Source of the DNA: Cephalotrichum gorgonifer
Taxonomy: Eukaryota > Ascomycota > Sordariomycetes > Microascales > Microascaceae
Length of the DNA stretch: 64,000 nucleotides
Assembly: GCA_900312665.1 (NCBI GenBank)
Contig: ONZQ02000001.1
Location: forward strand, 2,999,170 to 3,063,169
Direction: 5' to 3'
The notes under the pieces: model-generated
What the model was told of the DNA's origin: nothing
The model's database searches: none
What the model saw: only the letters and a program-made list of their open reading frames with translations
Part shown: piece after piece, positions 1 through 11,100 of the stretch
Layout: every line of letters starts with the position of its first letter
Numbering within the stretch: the stretch's first letter is position 1
Made by a program: the position numbers and the translations under genes

Positions 1-2100
1 GGTTCCCGAGTAGGAGGAGCGTGGTGCACTCTACGAGCGGCGTGGTGGCTTGTTCGCAACCTCTGGCTGGGAAGTGCGGGATCAAGATTTTGGAGAAGGG
101 GGGGAATGCTGTGGTGAGTTTATTCATTGTCTTTCGCTTTCAAGCATCAAGCGGGCACGGGGGATTGGGGGGTAACTTGAGGCGTATCACCATGGACCCA
201 TGCTGACCTGGGCCGTGTAGGATGCCGCTGTAGCTGTGGGTGAGTCTCTTTTCTGGACGGACTCAAAGATTCCTTCCCATGCCATGAATGTCCCTGAACA
301 TCAAGACACACCGAAGACCTACAGGATGGGATGCTAACTAGCGAGCAGCCGCCGGGCTCAACATGACGGAGCCCTGCTCCACCGGCATAGGAGGCGACAT
401 GTTCCTCCTCTACTACAACGCGAAGACCAAGACCGTCTCGGCCCTCAACGGCTCCGGGCGCTCCGGCGCCGCCAATGAGCTCTCGGCCATTAGGCGGGAG
501 CTGGGCGTCGGCGAGGGCGAGACGGGGAGGAAGATACCGATGAGCAGTGTGCACTCCGTCACCGTCCCGGGCGCGGCGGCCGGGTGGGCCGACTCGGTGG
601 AGAGGTTCGGGAGCGGCAAGGTCAGTCTTGCCGAGGTGCTCGCGCCAGCCATTGAGCTTGGGGAGCGGGGGTTCCCTGTGTCGGAGGTTGCGGCGCATTT
701 TGTGAGTTTTTGTCCTCGGTCCCGATATTCTTCAGCCCCGCGTGAGATGAGATGACGGCAGTTCGGTCAGAAGACAAGCAGAGAGAGAAGTGACTAACTG
801 AGATCGACCACAGTGGGGCAGATCTGAGACCGCGATCCGCAAGGCATCTCCTAACTTCGCCGAGATGCTGAAGAAGGACCCGAACGCCAAGGACGGGGTC
901 CGGGCGCCGGCGGCGGGCGAGATATTCAAGAACCCGACGCTCGCGCAGACCTTCCGGACGCTGGGTGAGGAGGGCAAGAAGGGGTTCTACGCCGACCGCG
1001 TGGGCGAGGAGATCGTCAAGGCCGTGCGGGACCTCGGCGGGTACCTGACGCTCGAGGACCTCGCGCACCACCTCGAGACGGGCAGCGAGCCCGTCGACCC
1101 CATCGGGCTCAAGTTCACGGCGCAGGGCGCGGCCGGGGATGACGGGAACGGGGGCGGCCTACAGGTGTGGGAGCACCCGCCGAACGGGCAGGGAATCGTG
1201 GCGCTCATGGCGCTCGGCATCATCCAGGAGCTGGAGAAGAGCGGGGCGATACCGCGCTGGGGGCCTGAGGACTTCAACACGGCGCCGTACCTCCACGCCA
1301 TCATCGAGTCGCTCAGGCTCGCCTTCTCCGACGCGAACTGGTACGTCGCGGACCCCAACGTCTCCAAGGTGCCCACGCAGGGCCTCATATCGCCCGCCTA
1401 CCTCGCCGAGCGCGCGAAGCTCTTCGACGCGGAGAGGGCGCCGCCCGTGACGAGGGGCCAACCCCCCTCGGCCTCGGCGTCGCCGGCGCTGAACAGCTCC
1501 GACACGGTGTACTTCTGCGTGACGGACGCCGAGGGCAACGCGGCGTCGTTCATCAACAGCAACTACGGCGGCTTCGGGACGTGCATCGTGCCCAGGGGTT
1601 GCGGCTTCACGCTGCAGAACCGCGGGGCGAACTTCAGCCTGGACGAGGGCCACCCGAACGCGCTGGCGCCGCGGAAGAGGCCGTACCACACCATCATCCC
1701 CGGGATGGTGACCAACGCGGCGGACGACTCGCTGCACAGCGTCTTCGGCGTCATGGGCGGGTTCATGCAGCCGCAGGGCCACGTGCAGGTGCTGCTGGCC
1801 CAGGTGGTGGGCGGGCTGGATCCGCAGCAGGCGCTCGACGCGCCGAGGGTGTGCGTCGCGTCCGAGGACGGTCCGGGCGGGGAGGTGCGGTGGGTGGTCA
1901 AGGTGGAGGACGAGATGAGCGAGAAGGTGGTGGAGGGGCTGAGGAGGCTGGGGCACGACGTCGAGGTCGTGAGCGGGTGGGGGAGACACTTCTTCGGGAG
2001 GGGCCAGATCATAAAGCGGAGTGTGGATCCGGTGGAGGGCACGAGGGTTTGGTCTGCTGGGAGCGACGGGAGGGCTGACGGCGTTGCGCTCCCGCTGTAG
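1..2100 (+). CDS. Gamma-glutamyltranspeptidase (glutathione hydrolase) family protein, 5' end cut off by the window
   Basis: Ntn-hydrolase of the GGT family, expected to cleave gamma-glutamyl bonds such as that of glutathione; the sequence resembles the YwrD-like branch. I read exons <3-113, 221-239, 349-701 and 814-2100, with GTGAGT donors at 114, 240 and 702 and TAG/CAG/CAG acceptors; CTAAC branch sites lie before exons 3 and 4. Joined, this gives 589 visible codons without interruption. Exon 1 starts mid-protein (..RRSVVHSTSGVVACSQPLA), so the true start lies upstream. Family landmarks are GGNA-V-DAAVAV across introns 1-2, NMTEPCSTGIGGDMF in exon 3, and the conserved block after SDTVYF (the Thr at 1504-1506 is the likely autoprocessing nucleophile) followed by NSNYGGFG. 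The protein ends at TAG 2098-2100. It faces Grx5 convergently. Family assignment is secure; substrate and localisation are inferred. Confidence 0.88.
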
Positions 2101-2469
2101 GTGGGGTTGGAGAGGAGCGGACACCAACCGGGGGGGGGGGGGAATATTTACCTACCCGTGGCTCGAGAGGGAGGCCCTGACTCGAAAGGTGTGAGAGAAA
2201 TATCGCATGTATTTTTGAGTCTCTATCGTGCCTGGGCTGGCTAGAACCTCCCAAGAATATCATTACCACCACTGTGTCGCACGTCTATGCCCATTTGTAC
2301 GTCCCGTATGTCTGTTATACAAGTCTCAACAACCCTCCACTCTACCCCATCATCGAATATCGAAACATTGCGCTCGTAGTGCGAGAGAGACAAACCAACC
2401 CGCGCCGAAAGCAAGAATTCACCTCGTAGAAACCCCAACCAAGCCCCTATCTTTCTCCCGTTCCTATTT
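2101..2469. other. Convergent 3' intergenic spacer between GGT and Grx5
   Basis: About 370 bp shared by the 3' ends of two facing genes. It contains a 10-13 bp G run near 2131-2141. No coding signal or RNA gene seen. Confidence 0.6.
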
Positions 2470-3009
2470 TCAGGACTGCTTCGCCTCGCTACCGTCGTCC
2501 TCCAGCAGGACCTTCTTCTCGGCCAGGAGCTCCGCCAGCTGGCCGTTCTTGTGCATCTCCACGACGATGTCGCAACCGCCGACGAACTCGCCGGAGAGGT
2601 AGAGCTGGGGGATGGTGGGCCAGTCGGAGTACTCCTTGATCCCCGCGCGCAGCTCCTCATCCTCGAGGACGTTGAAGGCGGCGAACTTGGCCGGGTCGAC
2701 GCCCTGCATGCCCAGGACCTGGACCGAGGCGCGCGAGAAGCCGCACTGGGGCGCCTCGGGCGTGCCCTTCATGAAGAGGACGACGGGCGCCGTGGCGATG
2801 GCCTTGTCGATGGCCTGGCGGGTCTGGGTGGAGAGGAGGCGCGCGACGGCGGGCCGCGAGGAGGGAGAGAGGAGGGTGCGGGAGAAGGCCGAGCGGGTCG
2901 CGGTCCGGAGGAGCTTGAGTTGGGTTTTTGGTTAGCTGGTGGCTTACATTTTTTATGAGGCGGCATTTGGGGGCAAGGTAGGGGAGGAGAGAGGACGTAC
3001 ATAGGCCAT
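2470..3009 (-). CDS. GRX5: Mitochondrial monothiol glutaredoxin (Grx5-like, CGFS type)
   Basis: Iron-sulfur cluster carrier/assembly glutaredoxin, expected in the mitochondrial matrix. Exon 1 is only three codons (3009-3001, M-A-Y), followed by an intron 3000-2914 (GTACGT...CAAG) and exon 2 at 2913-2470. The joined product is 150 aa, the usual size for Grx5. Residues 1 to about 35 are rich in R, S, L and A without acids (LLRTATRSAF...), a typical mitochondrial presequence. The core carries KGTPEAPQCGFS with a single active-site Cys (about residue 60), WPTIPQLYLSGEFVGG and a conserved acidic tail. The nine-base first exon is the weakest part of the model; the next in-frame Met (2772) would lose the presequence and the first strand of the fold. 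It overlaps no neighbour and faces GGT. Confidence 0.9.
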
Positions 3010-4077
3010 TTTGACGGGTGGTATGTGTGATCCGGGGGGGTTGAGTGGGCGGTGGATGGTATCTTCCGGAGGAGGGGGAGGTGCTCGTGGTAGTTTGGTT
3101 CTCGATTCGGTATTATGACTCCAGGTTTCGAGGCGTTGGTCGGGTATTGATTGAGCTTGTGACAAGCTTCGATTGATTTGAAATGGGCCGATTTTTTGAC
3201 TCCTGCTGAGTACTAATACGCCCTTGTCTGAAGCCGTTCAATTCCGAGGATTCTTATTGGCCGGTTATGTAAGCGACGGTGCTGTCTGTCCTCCAGACGC
3301 ATTTGTCATGGGTCTCTCCTCCAAACTTACCCCGCCGGCCACAGACCCGACCCACAGGAGCTCCCGAGATTCTGGCCCATACGCAAATGACGACATTTCA
3401 TCCTCAAAGTGCGGCGAGAAATGTTTCTCCGAGTACTCGTAAGACATCTATCCACCTCGGATAGTTAGTCGTATGGAGCCGCTGTCCGATTTCGCAGCTC
3501 CGTGTCCTCCTTACGCCCCTCCCCCCATGACAGGTCGACGATGATGCCATCGTCTTAGTCCCAGTGCTGCAAAGCTGATTCGGCCACCAGGGTCAATGCC
3601 ACCCCGTCCCTGTCCCTAGCTACGACTTGGAGACTCACTAGCCCGGCATGATTTTACGCAGACATCCCGGTGATGTGGACTGGCGTGGGCTCAAAGTGGA
3701 TATGCAACCCAATCCGGCTACTAATTGCCGGACGATGTTTCTCTTATGGCCGGAGCTGTATCAGTAGCCTTCAGATGCGGGGTCCACTCCGCCCGCATCC
3801 GCGGATACATTTTACAGTTTACTAGCCATCATCATCCATACACATACGCTCCTTCCCTTCGATAAAGGTTGATTACAAATAAACACACTTCACGTATATA
3901 AACCATGTCCCCCCCTCTCTCTCTCCCTTTTGATAAAGTTCATCCCGCTGTGAAGACTTTGAAGTATCTTGATATAACATAACCACTCCTATCTACACCA
4001 CTTCCCCTCCTTGCCGCTCAGCACATTTAACCCTCTCCTCCTACCACCGACTAACAGCCCACCGTCCGCCGCCCACA
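3010..4077. other. Divergent intergenic region between Grx5 (-) and the aldo-keto reductase (+)
   Basis: About 1.07 kb shared by two divergently transcribed genes. The proximal part in front of the reductase is pyrimidine-rich (3906-3940) and has a TATA-like element near 3893-3901. No ORF in it looks coding. Confidence 0.55.
3893..3901 (+). promoter_or_regulatory. TATA-like element upstream of the aldo-keto reductase
   Basis: TATATAAAC-type box inside CACGTATATAAACC, about 180 bp before the ATG at 4078 and followed by a CT-rich tract, a common fungal core-promoter arrangement. Assignment is by position and sequence only. Confidence 0.4.
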
Positions 4078-5281
4078 ATGCCTCTCGTCGTCCAGCGCCC
4101 CACCGACCGCATCATCCTAGGTCTCATGACCTTTGGCCCGGATGCCGCCGCCGGCGCCCGTGTGACGGACGTCGGCGACTTCGGCAAGATCCTCGACCTC
4201 TTCCAGTCGCGGGGGTACAACGAGGTCGACACGGCGCGGGTCTACGTCGGCGGGGCGCAGGAGGCATTCACGCGCGAGGCCGGGTGGAAGGACCGCGGGC
4301 TCACGCTCGCGACCAAGGTCAAGTACCCGAGCGAGCCCAGCGCGAACACGGCGGACAAGGTGCAGGCGTCGGTGGAGACGAGCCTACGGGAGCTAGGTAC
4401 GGATGTTGTCGATGTAAGTTGGTTGGGGGTCGTATCGGATACAGCGGGGATATAGATAGACAGAACCATACTAACAGTCCCGCTAGATTCTCTACCTCCA
4501 CGCGGCCGTACGTACAATTCCAATCCAACCTCCCCCAAACCGCTGAAGACACTCTGCTAAACCTCACCCCGCCCCCCGCCCCCAGGATCGTGATACCCCC
4601 TTCGCGGAAACCCTCGAGGCTATCGACAAGCTCCACAAGGCGGGCAAGTTTGTCACCTTCGGCATCAGCAACTTCACCTCCTTCGAGGTCGCCGAGATCG
4701 TCCTGACCTGCGAGCACAACGGCTGGGTGCGCCCCACCATCTACCAGGGCATGTACAACTGCATCACGCGCAACATCGAGGTCGAGCTCATCCCCGCCTG
4801 CCGCCGCTACGGCCTCGACATCGTCGTCTACAACCCCCTCGCCGGCGGCCTCCTCTCGGGCAAGATCAAGTCCGCCGACGACGTGCCCACCGAGGGGCGC
4901 TTCTCCGACTCCTCCTCCACCGGCGCAAACTACCGCGCGAGGTACTACCGCGAGGGCGTCTTCAAGGCCGTGCGGGCCGTAGAGGCCGCGGCGGCCGAGG
5001 CCGGGCTCAGCCTGGTCGAGACGGCGCTGAGGTGGGTCGTGCACCACTCGGCGCTGAACATCAAGGGCGGCAACGACGGCATCCTGATCGGCGCGTCGAG
5101 TCTGGGGCAGCTCGAGAAGAACCTGGCGGATCTCGAGAAGGGCCCGCTGCCGGAGGCGGTGCTGGCGGCGGTGGACGACGCGTGGCTCGTTGCCAAGCCG
5201 GACGCCGTGAACTACTGGCACAAGGAGGTGAAGTATAGCTACGATACGAAGGCGGTGTTGTTTGGCGCGGAGAAGAAGTAG
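4078..5281 (+). CDS. Aldo-keto reductase, AKR7 (aflatoxin B1 aldehyde reductase)-like
   Basis: NADPH-dependent carbonyl reductase of the AKR superfamily, presumably cytosolic. Exons are 4078-4413, 4487-4507 (21 nt only) and 4586-5281; introns start GTAAGT and GTACGT. Both introns are phase 0 and the joined product is 350 aa. The catalytic tetrad is visible: Asp51 and Tyr56 (EVDTARVY), Lys80 (LATK) and His117 (ILYLHAADRD), the last created by the micro-exon. Further AKR7 landmarks are FGISNF, YQGMYN, YNPLAGG and a C-terminal block containing GASS. AKR7 enzymes reduce dialdehydes, succinic semialdehyde or aflatoxin-type aldehydes; the actual substrate cannot be read from sequence. It faces the M1 aminopeptidase, with 425 bp between the stops. 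Confidence 0.9.
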
Positions 5282-5706
5282 AGGAGGGAGTAGAGAGAGA
5301 GAAAAAAGGGGGCAGCTCTCGCAAGCATTATCAAACTTGCATTATTTAATAAGTGGTCTAAATAACCAAGGCAACGTGAAAAAAGGATGTTGTCTGTGTC
5401 TCTTAAACCCTTAAGCTGACTCCCTATAACAGCTTTGAGTAGGATGGTCGGGATTCGATGCAGACGATGTAGTTCGCGGAGTCCAGGACATCGTATATTA
5501 ATTAACTCCAGCGAATTGGCGTCCACCAGGAGGGATTCTCCAGGGCGGTATAAGTCAATGAAGCTAGCATAACTAGGTGTCGAAGCCAGCAACGCTAGAA
5601 AACGGAGTAAGTTGAAGACGGAGTTGCTCTCGCATCGCTACGACACACAAGGGAATGACGCTGTTCCAGTCTCCAAATAGAATGGTTATTGTCTATCTAT
5701 TATAGC
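5282..5706. other. Convergent 3' spacer between aldo-keto reductase and M1 aminopeptidase
   Basis: 425 bp of AT-richer sequence holding the 3' UTRs of two facing genes. No further gene seen. Confidence 0.55.
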
Positions 5707-8127
5707 TTAAAGCTCTACACCAAGGTCCTTGGCCACCATGGCCCTGCAGATCGGGTGATAGAAACCTAGGCACGCACATCCGTTAGTTAATTCCCAACAA
5801 CCACCCTAGACACGACAGGCGGTGCTTACCCTTGTTCCGCTCAAACGTCGCGAGCGCCAGCTCCCTGTCCACCTTGTTCAAGGCGCGGCTGAGGGGGCGG
5901 ACAAACTTCATCCTCCCGACGCGTCCGAGGAGGTCCGCGACGCCCTGGTAGCTGGAGGTGTCCTTGGCCGCGAGCGCGACGCGGTAGTACGCGGCCTTGA
6001 GGTCGACGTTCTTGGACGACACGAGGTCGTAGGTGGAGCCGAGGAGGCGGGCCCGATCGGCGGAGAGGGGGGACTCGAAGTTCTGGATGGCCTCGAGGAC
6101 CACTAGCTTCTGGTTGCCGCTGAACGAGGCGATATCCTCGGGGGAGGGGGTGAAGGACTAGATAGAGTCTGGATTAGTATGGAGGTGTACTATTTGTATA
6201 TTCCGGGGCCAAAGGCTAGCACTGGGGGGAAAGGGTAGAGGGAAAGGGGGGAAAGGGGGGAAAGGAGGAGTAGGTTGTAACGTACAGGGTCCTTCCACTT
6301 CTCGGCGAGGGCGTAGCACTGGTCTGCGTAAGTAGTGTCGAATTCAGGCTTGGGAGGGAGCCCGGGAGTGTAGAACCTCCCCTCCCAGTCGATCCCCGCT
6401 ACCTTCTTCTTAATCTCCTCATCTCCCAGGCCGTTGAAGAAGCTGAGGAACGTCTCCTTGAACTCAAACGAGTCGAGCGACTTCTCCGCGTACTTTGTGA
6501 AGTAGTGGGGGATGAACTTGTCAAAGGAGTCACGGCCCACGAGCTTCTCGAGGTAGTACAGGAAGTGGAAGCCCTTCTCGTAGGGGACCGTGCTGAAGGC
6601 GTCGTCCGGGTCGACGCCGTCCTGTAGGTTGGGGATGAGCTTGGTATACTCATGGTCGGCACCATATTGGTTTATGGAATCCTCTACACTCGGTGGTTAG
6701 CCTAGTTTCAGGGTAGCTCGCGGGACCTGGAGGGGTAAGATACCAAGGGCCTTCCAGCCGATGATGGCGGAGAAGTCACGCTCGGGCTCTCCGTGAAGAG
6801 CAGCACCGATTCGGCGCTCGAGGTAGATGGTCCATCCTTCGTTGAGCCAGCTGGGTGGCGATGTGTCAGTGAGATTTGTTCAACGGTGGACTGGGGGGAG
6901 CCACGACTCACAAGTGCTCCCAGCTACAGCTGGTCACGAGGTTCCCGCTCCAGCTGTGTGCGAGCTCGTGGGCGATGACATCGACATTCTGTCGGTCACC
7001 GCTGATGAGCGTTGGCGTAGCAAAGGTGTAAACCGGGTTTTCCATGCCTAGAGTTTTTTTAGTTTCATTAGACGACCACATGACACCCCCTTCTCAAGTC
7101 CATTGAAGAATTCTCGATTAACTTACCTCCGTAAGGGAAGCTAGGGGGGAGAACCAAGACGTTATACTCCCCCCATCTGTAGGGGAACACGAGCTTCTCG
7201 GCAATCTCGATGAACTTCTCAATGTCACGCTCCAGCTCCCACTTGGCATCGTGAAGCTCCTCGGGCCCAGTCGCGACCTTACTCCGGGATCCGATGCGCG
7301 CGGTGGCGATGTCTCCCGACGCCAGGGCAAACAGGTCTAGGATAGGTTTTAGCGGTTGCGATGAGAGCTGCTAGGGTTGGTGGGGTAGGATACGATATAT
7401 ACGAACATGCTGGGATCGGAACCTTCTGTTCGAAGATATACGTGGTGGTGACGTCGTCTTTGTTCAGCGTCTCGGTGGTGAGAACTCCGCTGGCGATGAC
7501 GGTCAGGGGAGAGGTGATGTTGAAGGTGTAAGTAGACTTCACGTCGGGGGTGTCCTGGCAAGGGAACAGCGAGCGGGCGTGGATGGCCTGGCACTGGGAG
7601 AACATGTAGGGGTGCTTCTTGTTGGAGGTCTGAGCCGGGGTGAGCCACTGCAGGGCGGTGCAGTGCTTGGTGGTCTGGAGCTCGATGCTCAGCTTGAGGA
7701 CGTCGCCCTCGGCCACGCCCTCCGGGACGGAGATGTGGAGGGGGGACCCGAGCGGCTCGGACCTGTCCTTGAGCTCCCACTTGGCCTCAGACCCGCCGAT
7801 TGAGATGGACGCGATGTCCAGGTAGCTCGTGTCGAGCACGATTTCTCGCTCGCCCTGAGAGCGCGAGAGGATGTCATAGTCGACGCGGCCCTTCAGCGAC
7901 TGCTTGTCGAAGTCGATGGTGAAGGTGGCCGTGGTGTGCTTGGTGAGCCAAGAGGCATAATTGGAGAGGGTGCTGGGATCTCTCTTCGTGGCGACCATTT
8001 TGGACAATGACGATGGTGATGATGCAAATGTGCGTTGGTGATGGTGATTTGCACTTCTTAGGCCGAGGAGCGGGGTTGCGGCTCTGGTGGATATTCGGCT
8101 ACCAGCGGCGCGGAGTGCTGAGAACAT
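5707..8127 (-). CDS. Leukotriene A-4 hydrolase-type M1 zinc aminopeptidase
   Basis: M1 metallopeptidase of the LTA4H/yeast Lap2 group, with aminopeptidase and possibly epoxide hydrolase activity. Seven exons on the minus strand: 8127-7407, 7336-7127, 7047-6912, 6850-6744, 6683-6286, 6157-5830 and 5765-5707. They total 1959 nt (652 aa), divisible by three, and every junction restores family sequence. The exopeptidase motif GGMEN falls at residues 310-314. The zinc site is HELAH 337-341 with the third ligand Glu360 in WLNEG, the exact HExxH-x18-E spacing. The C-terminal helical domain ends ..MVAKDLGVEL. Intron 1 needs a non-consensus GTTCGT donor (7406-7401). Residues 1-43 look like a mitochondrial presequence (R, S, A rich), and Met44 (MVATKRDP) matches the usual cytosolic start, so two isoforms are plausible. 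Confidence 0.93.
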
Positions 8128-11100
8128 TTACGATATTTGTTCGAGCTCGAATAGTGGCACCGGACTTTCTGCCTTTGCCTTGATTGACTGACTGATGATT
8201 GTGAGCTGCCTCTTTCGTGCTTTCTTGCTTTACTCATCGGAGCTCTGTGACAGCTGAGCTCCATGCACATGCCTAATTGGTGATCGCGTCATCGCCACTT
8301 GTCATATCATGCAGACGGCTGTGGACAGCTGTGTACATATTTCCCCTGGCCCCCACTATCATCCATCCATCCTGACCAACTTCAGCCTCAAAAATCATCC
8401 GAGTTGCATCAATTCCATCACCAAACGCCTCTGTCCACGAGCAGCAGCAACAATCATATCCCTCATCCCCTATCAAGTATTTCCTGGTATATCCTTCCAC
8501 AGCTCATACGAATCTGAAAGGCGCCCCCCTCAGCGCTTTCCTCAGCCCTTCGGATCACTGCCAAACACAGCAAAGCGTATCGTGAACTTCCATCCCCTCC
8601 CAATCCTGAAACAAGCGGAACAGCTTTCCCAAAAAGGGAAGTGGGGAAACGCAGTTTGAAAGGAATATTGCCCGCTAGCCACTTGAGACGAAAGCTTTTA
8701 GGAGCTTTACCACTTCCTCTCACCCCCCCTCCCTGGCATGTGTCGTTTCAGGCACCGGTCTGACCGAGCGAAGTCGTTCACGCCAAAAGGGAAGAAGGGA
8801 GGGGGGAATAGATAATGATGTTAGATAGCATGAAGGAATTGATTAATCCCGGCGGTTTCGAGGAACTTTGTTTCCAACTGCCCAGCAATGGCTGGGAGAG
8901 CTCGATCTACCACTAATACATCATGTTCAGCTCTTACGCTCTGCTCCCGGACTCTCTCGGGAAATTTGCAGGAGATGTGAATCATGAGCCCAAACCGCAG
9001 TAATCTCGAGTGATTATGCTTCGTGCCCTGTGACCAAGACAAACCGAACCATCTCTCTGCCTTTCCCCCCTAGCTGACTATTGACACCTCCTTGCCAGGA
9101 CAGGGGCGGAGGCAGTTGTGGTGTATCATTTCTTCTCTTGAATCTGCCGCAAAGGGTGGCTGATACTTAACAACGACTACCTAATGCCAATGCCCTTGCC
9201 CATGGTCTCCAAAAGCCGGGGCAGACGGCCTTAATCTTGAGAGATAGCCTATATCAACACCAACTATGATAGTACCTGATCTAAGATCCAGGGTATACGG
9301 TGCAAAAATAGCACTGGGACAAGATTCCCATTCCAGGCTTGAAACATTGTCGAGCGGGGTTTCCTCGTGTCAAACTTGTCACCATCGGGAGGGGCATTTT
9401 TCGTCGACTACCGCCTCCGGGATGCTCAAGTGCCGCTGTGACAAGCTCGAGACATTGCCGATTCACGCCTCTGGGATACCCTTCCCGGAGTTGCACGGCA
9501 TTCTCCTCGACTTTTCCCCTCGGCCCTTCCGAAGCAACATCCCCCTTGCTGCTTGGATATATCCCCGCCCCACCGGGACTTGGCTCAACCAGTGAGGGGG
9601 GCGGCGGCGAGCGACCCTTGTGGAGCGGGAGGTGAGCGAGGTTCTAAGCTAACAAAGCACGGAAGGTAAATTAAATGGAATCTTTGAGGGTAGTCAAGGT
9701 GGAACACTTAGCCCGCACTTCTGAGGGAGAAGGTATGGACATGGACCACAACGCGCGGCCCCAGAACCCCCTTGACTCTTTGAGTGACGGACAATGCTTC
9801 ATGCACAGCACGATCGGGGTTTTTGTTTGAAGGAGGGGGCACTGACCAAGCGAGAGGGCAAGCACATTTGCGATCTGGGGCTCGTTTGTTACTACTCACA
9901 TGCAAGATACGACCAGTTTCGCAGCGCAGCCGCAGCTTGCGCGCCTCTTGGACGATCTTAGCTCCATTCAATGGAATCGATCGTCGTTTGGTGTTTCCTC
10001 ACACGCACCAAGACGCTGGCGCCGCCTCTCGTATTCGCAGTGATGGATGGAGGATCTACAGTCCAGCCCGGATCGGCGTGGGGGAGGAATCAGCTCCTCA
10101 GGCCGCTCCGCACGGCGGCTTCTGCGACACGGGGGGGAGGAGATAGCCCCCTCGGTCTAGCAGCCGGACGAGTGAGGCCTGAGAGGACGGGCTCTATTAC
10201 GTCGGTATACTTGAGACTAATCGAAAGCACGACTAGGGAAGGGGAGGGAACCTTAAGCTTGCAATCTATGCAAGCTCTTTACGCAAGCACTTAGCAATCG
10301 ACCCTGGAGATCTCCCGCTCTCGGGGACGGGTGAGTTAATCTAACGCATATGAATGACCCTGCGGTCGATGGCTAAGGTCAAGATCAAGGTCAATGGAGA
10401 GATCCTCACTTGGAACCTTTCGTGGAGCTCCTTGACGGGCTCTCAGGCACGGGACGGTCAAAGCGGCTAGTGGAGCCTTTCCTTTCCTGTTTCCTGAAGT
10501 AATAAACCCGGGGCCGCAGTTTCTCCTTCCAATCCGAACCCCAATCGTTATTCAATTTAAAAAAGGAAGGAGGGAAGAAAGAAGAAAAAAGGGTGTTGAT
10601 AGGAAACGTGTGTTAAGACCGAATCGAGCCGAAGTGCTTGCATGAGAAGAGATGCGTGCCGTGTCGTCCACCACCAACCAGCCCGTCTCTCTGTCCGTGC
10701 CGCCCCTGCTGCCCTCTCCATTGTCGTCCCTTCGAAACTCGGACCGCTTGAAACTTACACCGCCTGTATTATTATACGTATCTTACATGTACTCCAATTC
10801 AATTCACCCTTCCCCCGCACCCGTCCCGTCCCTGACTGCCAGCCAATTACGGCCAAGTCGAAATTATTTGTTTCTTCCGTTTCGAGCTTTGCGTGCCGGG
10901 GATTCTTTGCCCTCTACGAGCGTACGAGTAGGCCTCTCTCGTCTCTCGGGCTGTGGCCTCGGGGAATTCGCGCTCATCCCAATTCATATCGCCTCATCCC
11001 ATCTCATTCTTCGCCTTTGTCCTTACACCTCCTTCCCTCCTACCCTTCCTGGCTCACAGACCTGAAAGGGTTTTCCCGCTATGCAGGCGGGAAATTATAT

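Noticed and set aside
1159..2127. 322-codon minus-strand frame
   Set aside because: Antisense of GGT exon 4; composition (Arg, His, Val) is typical of a shadow.
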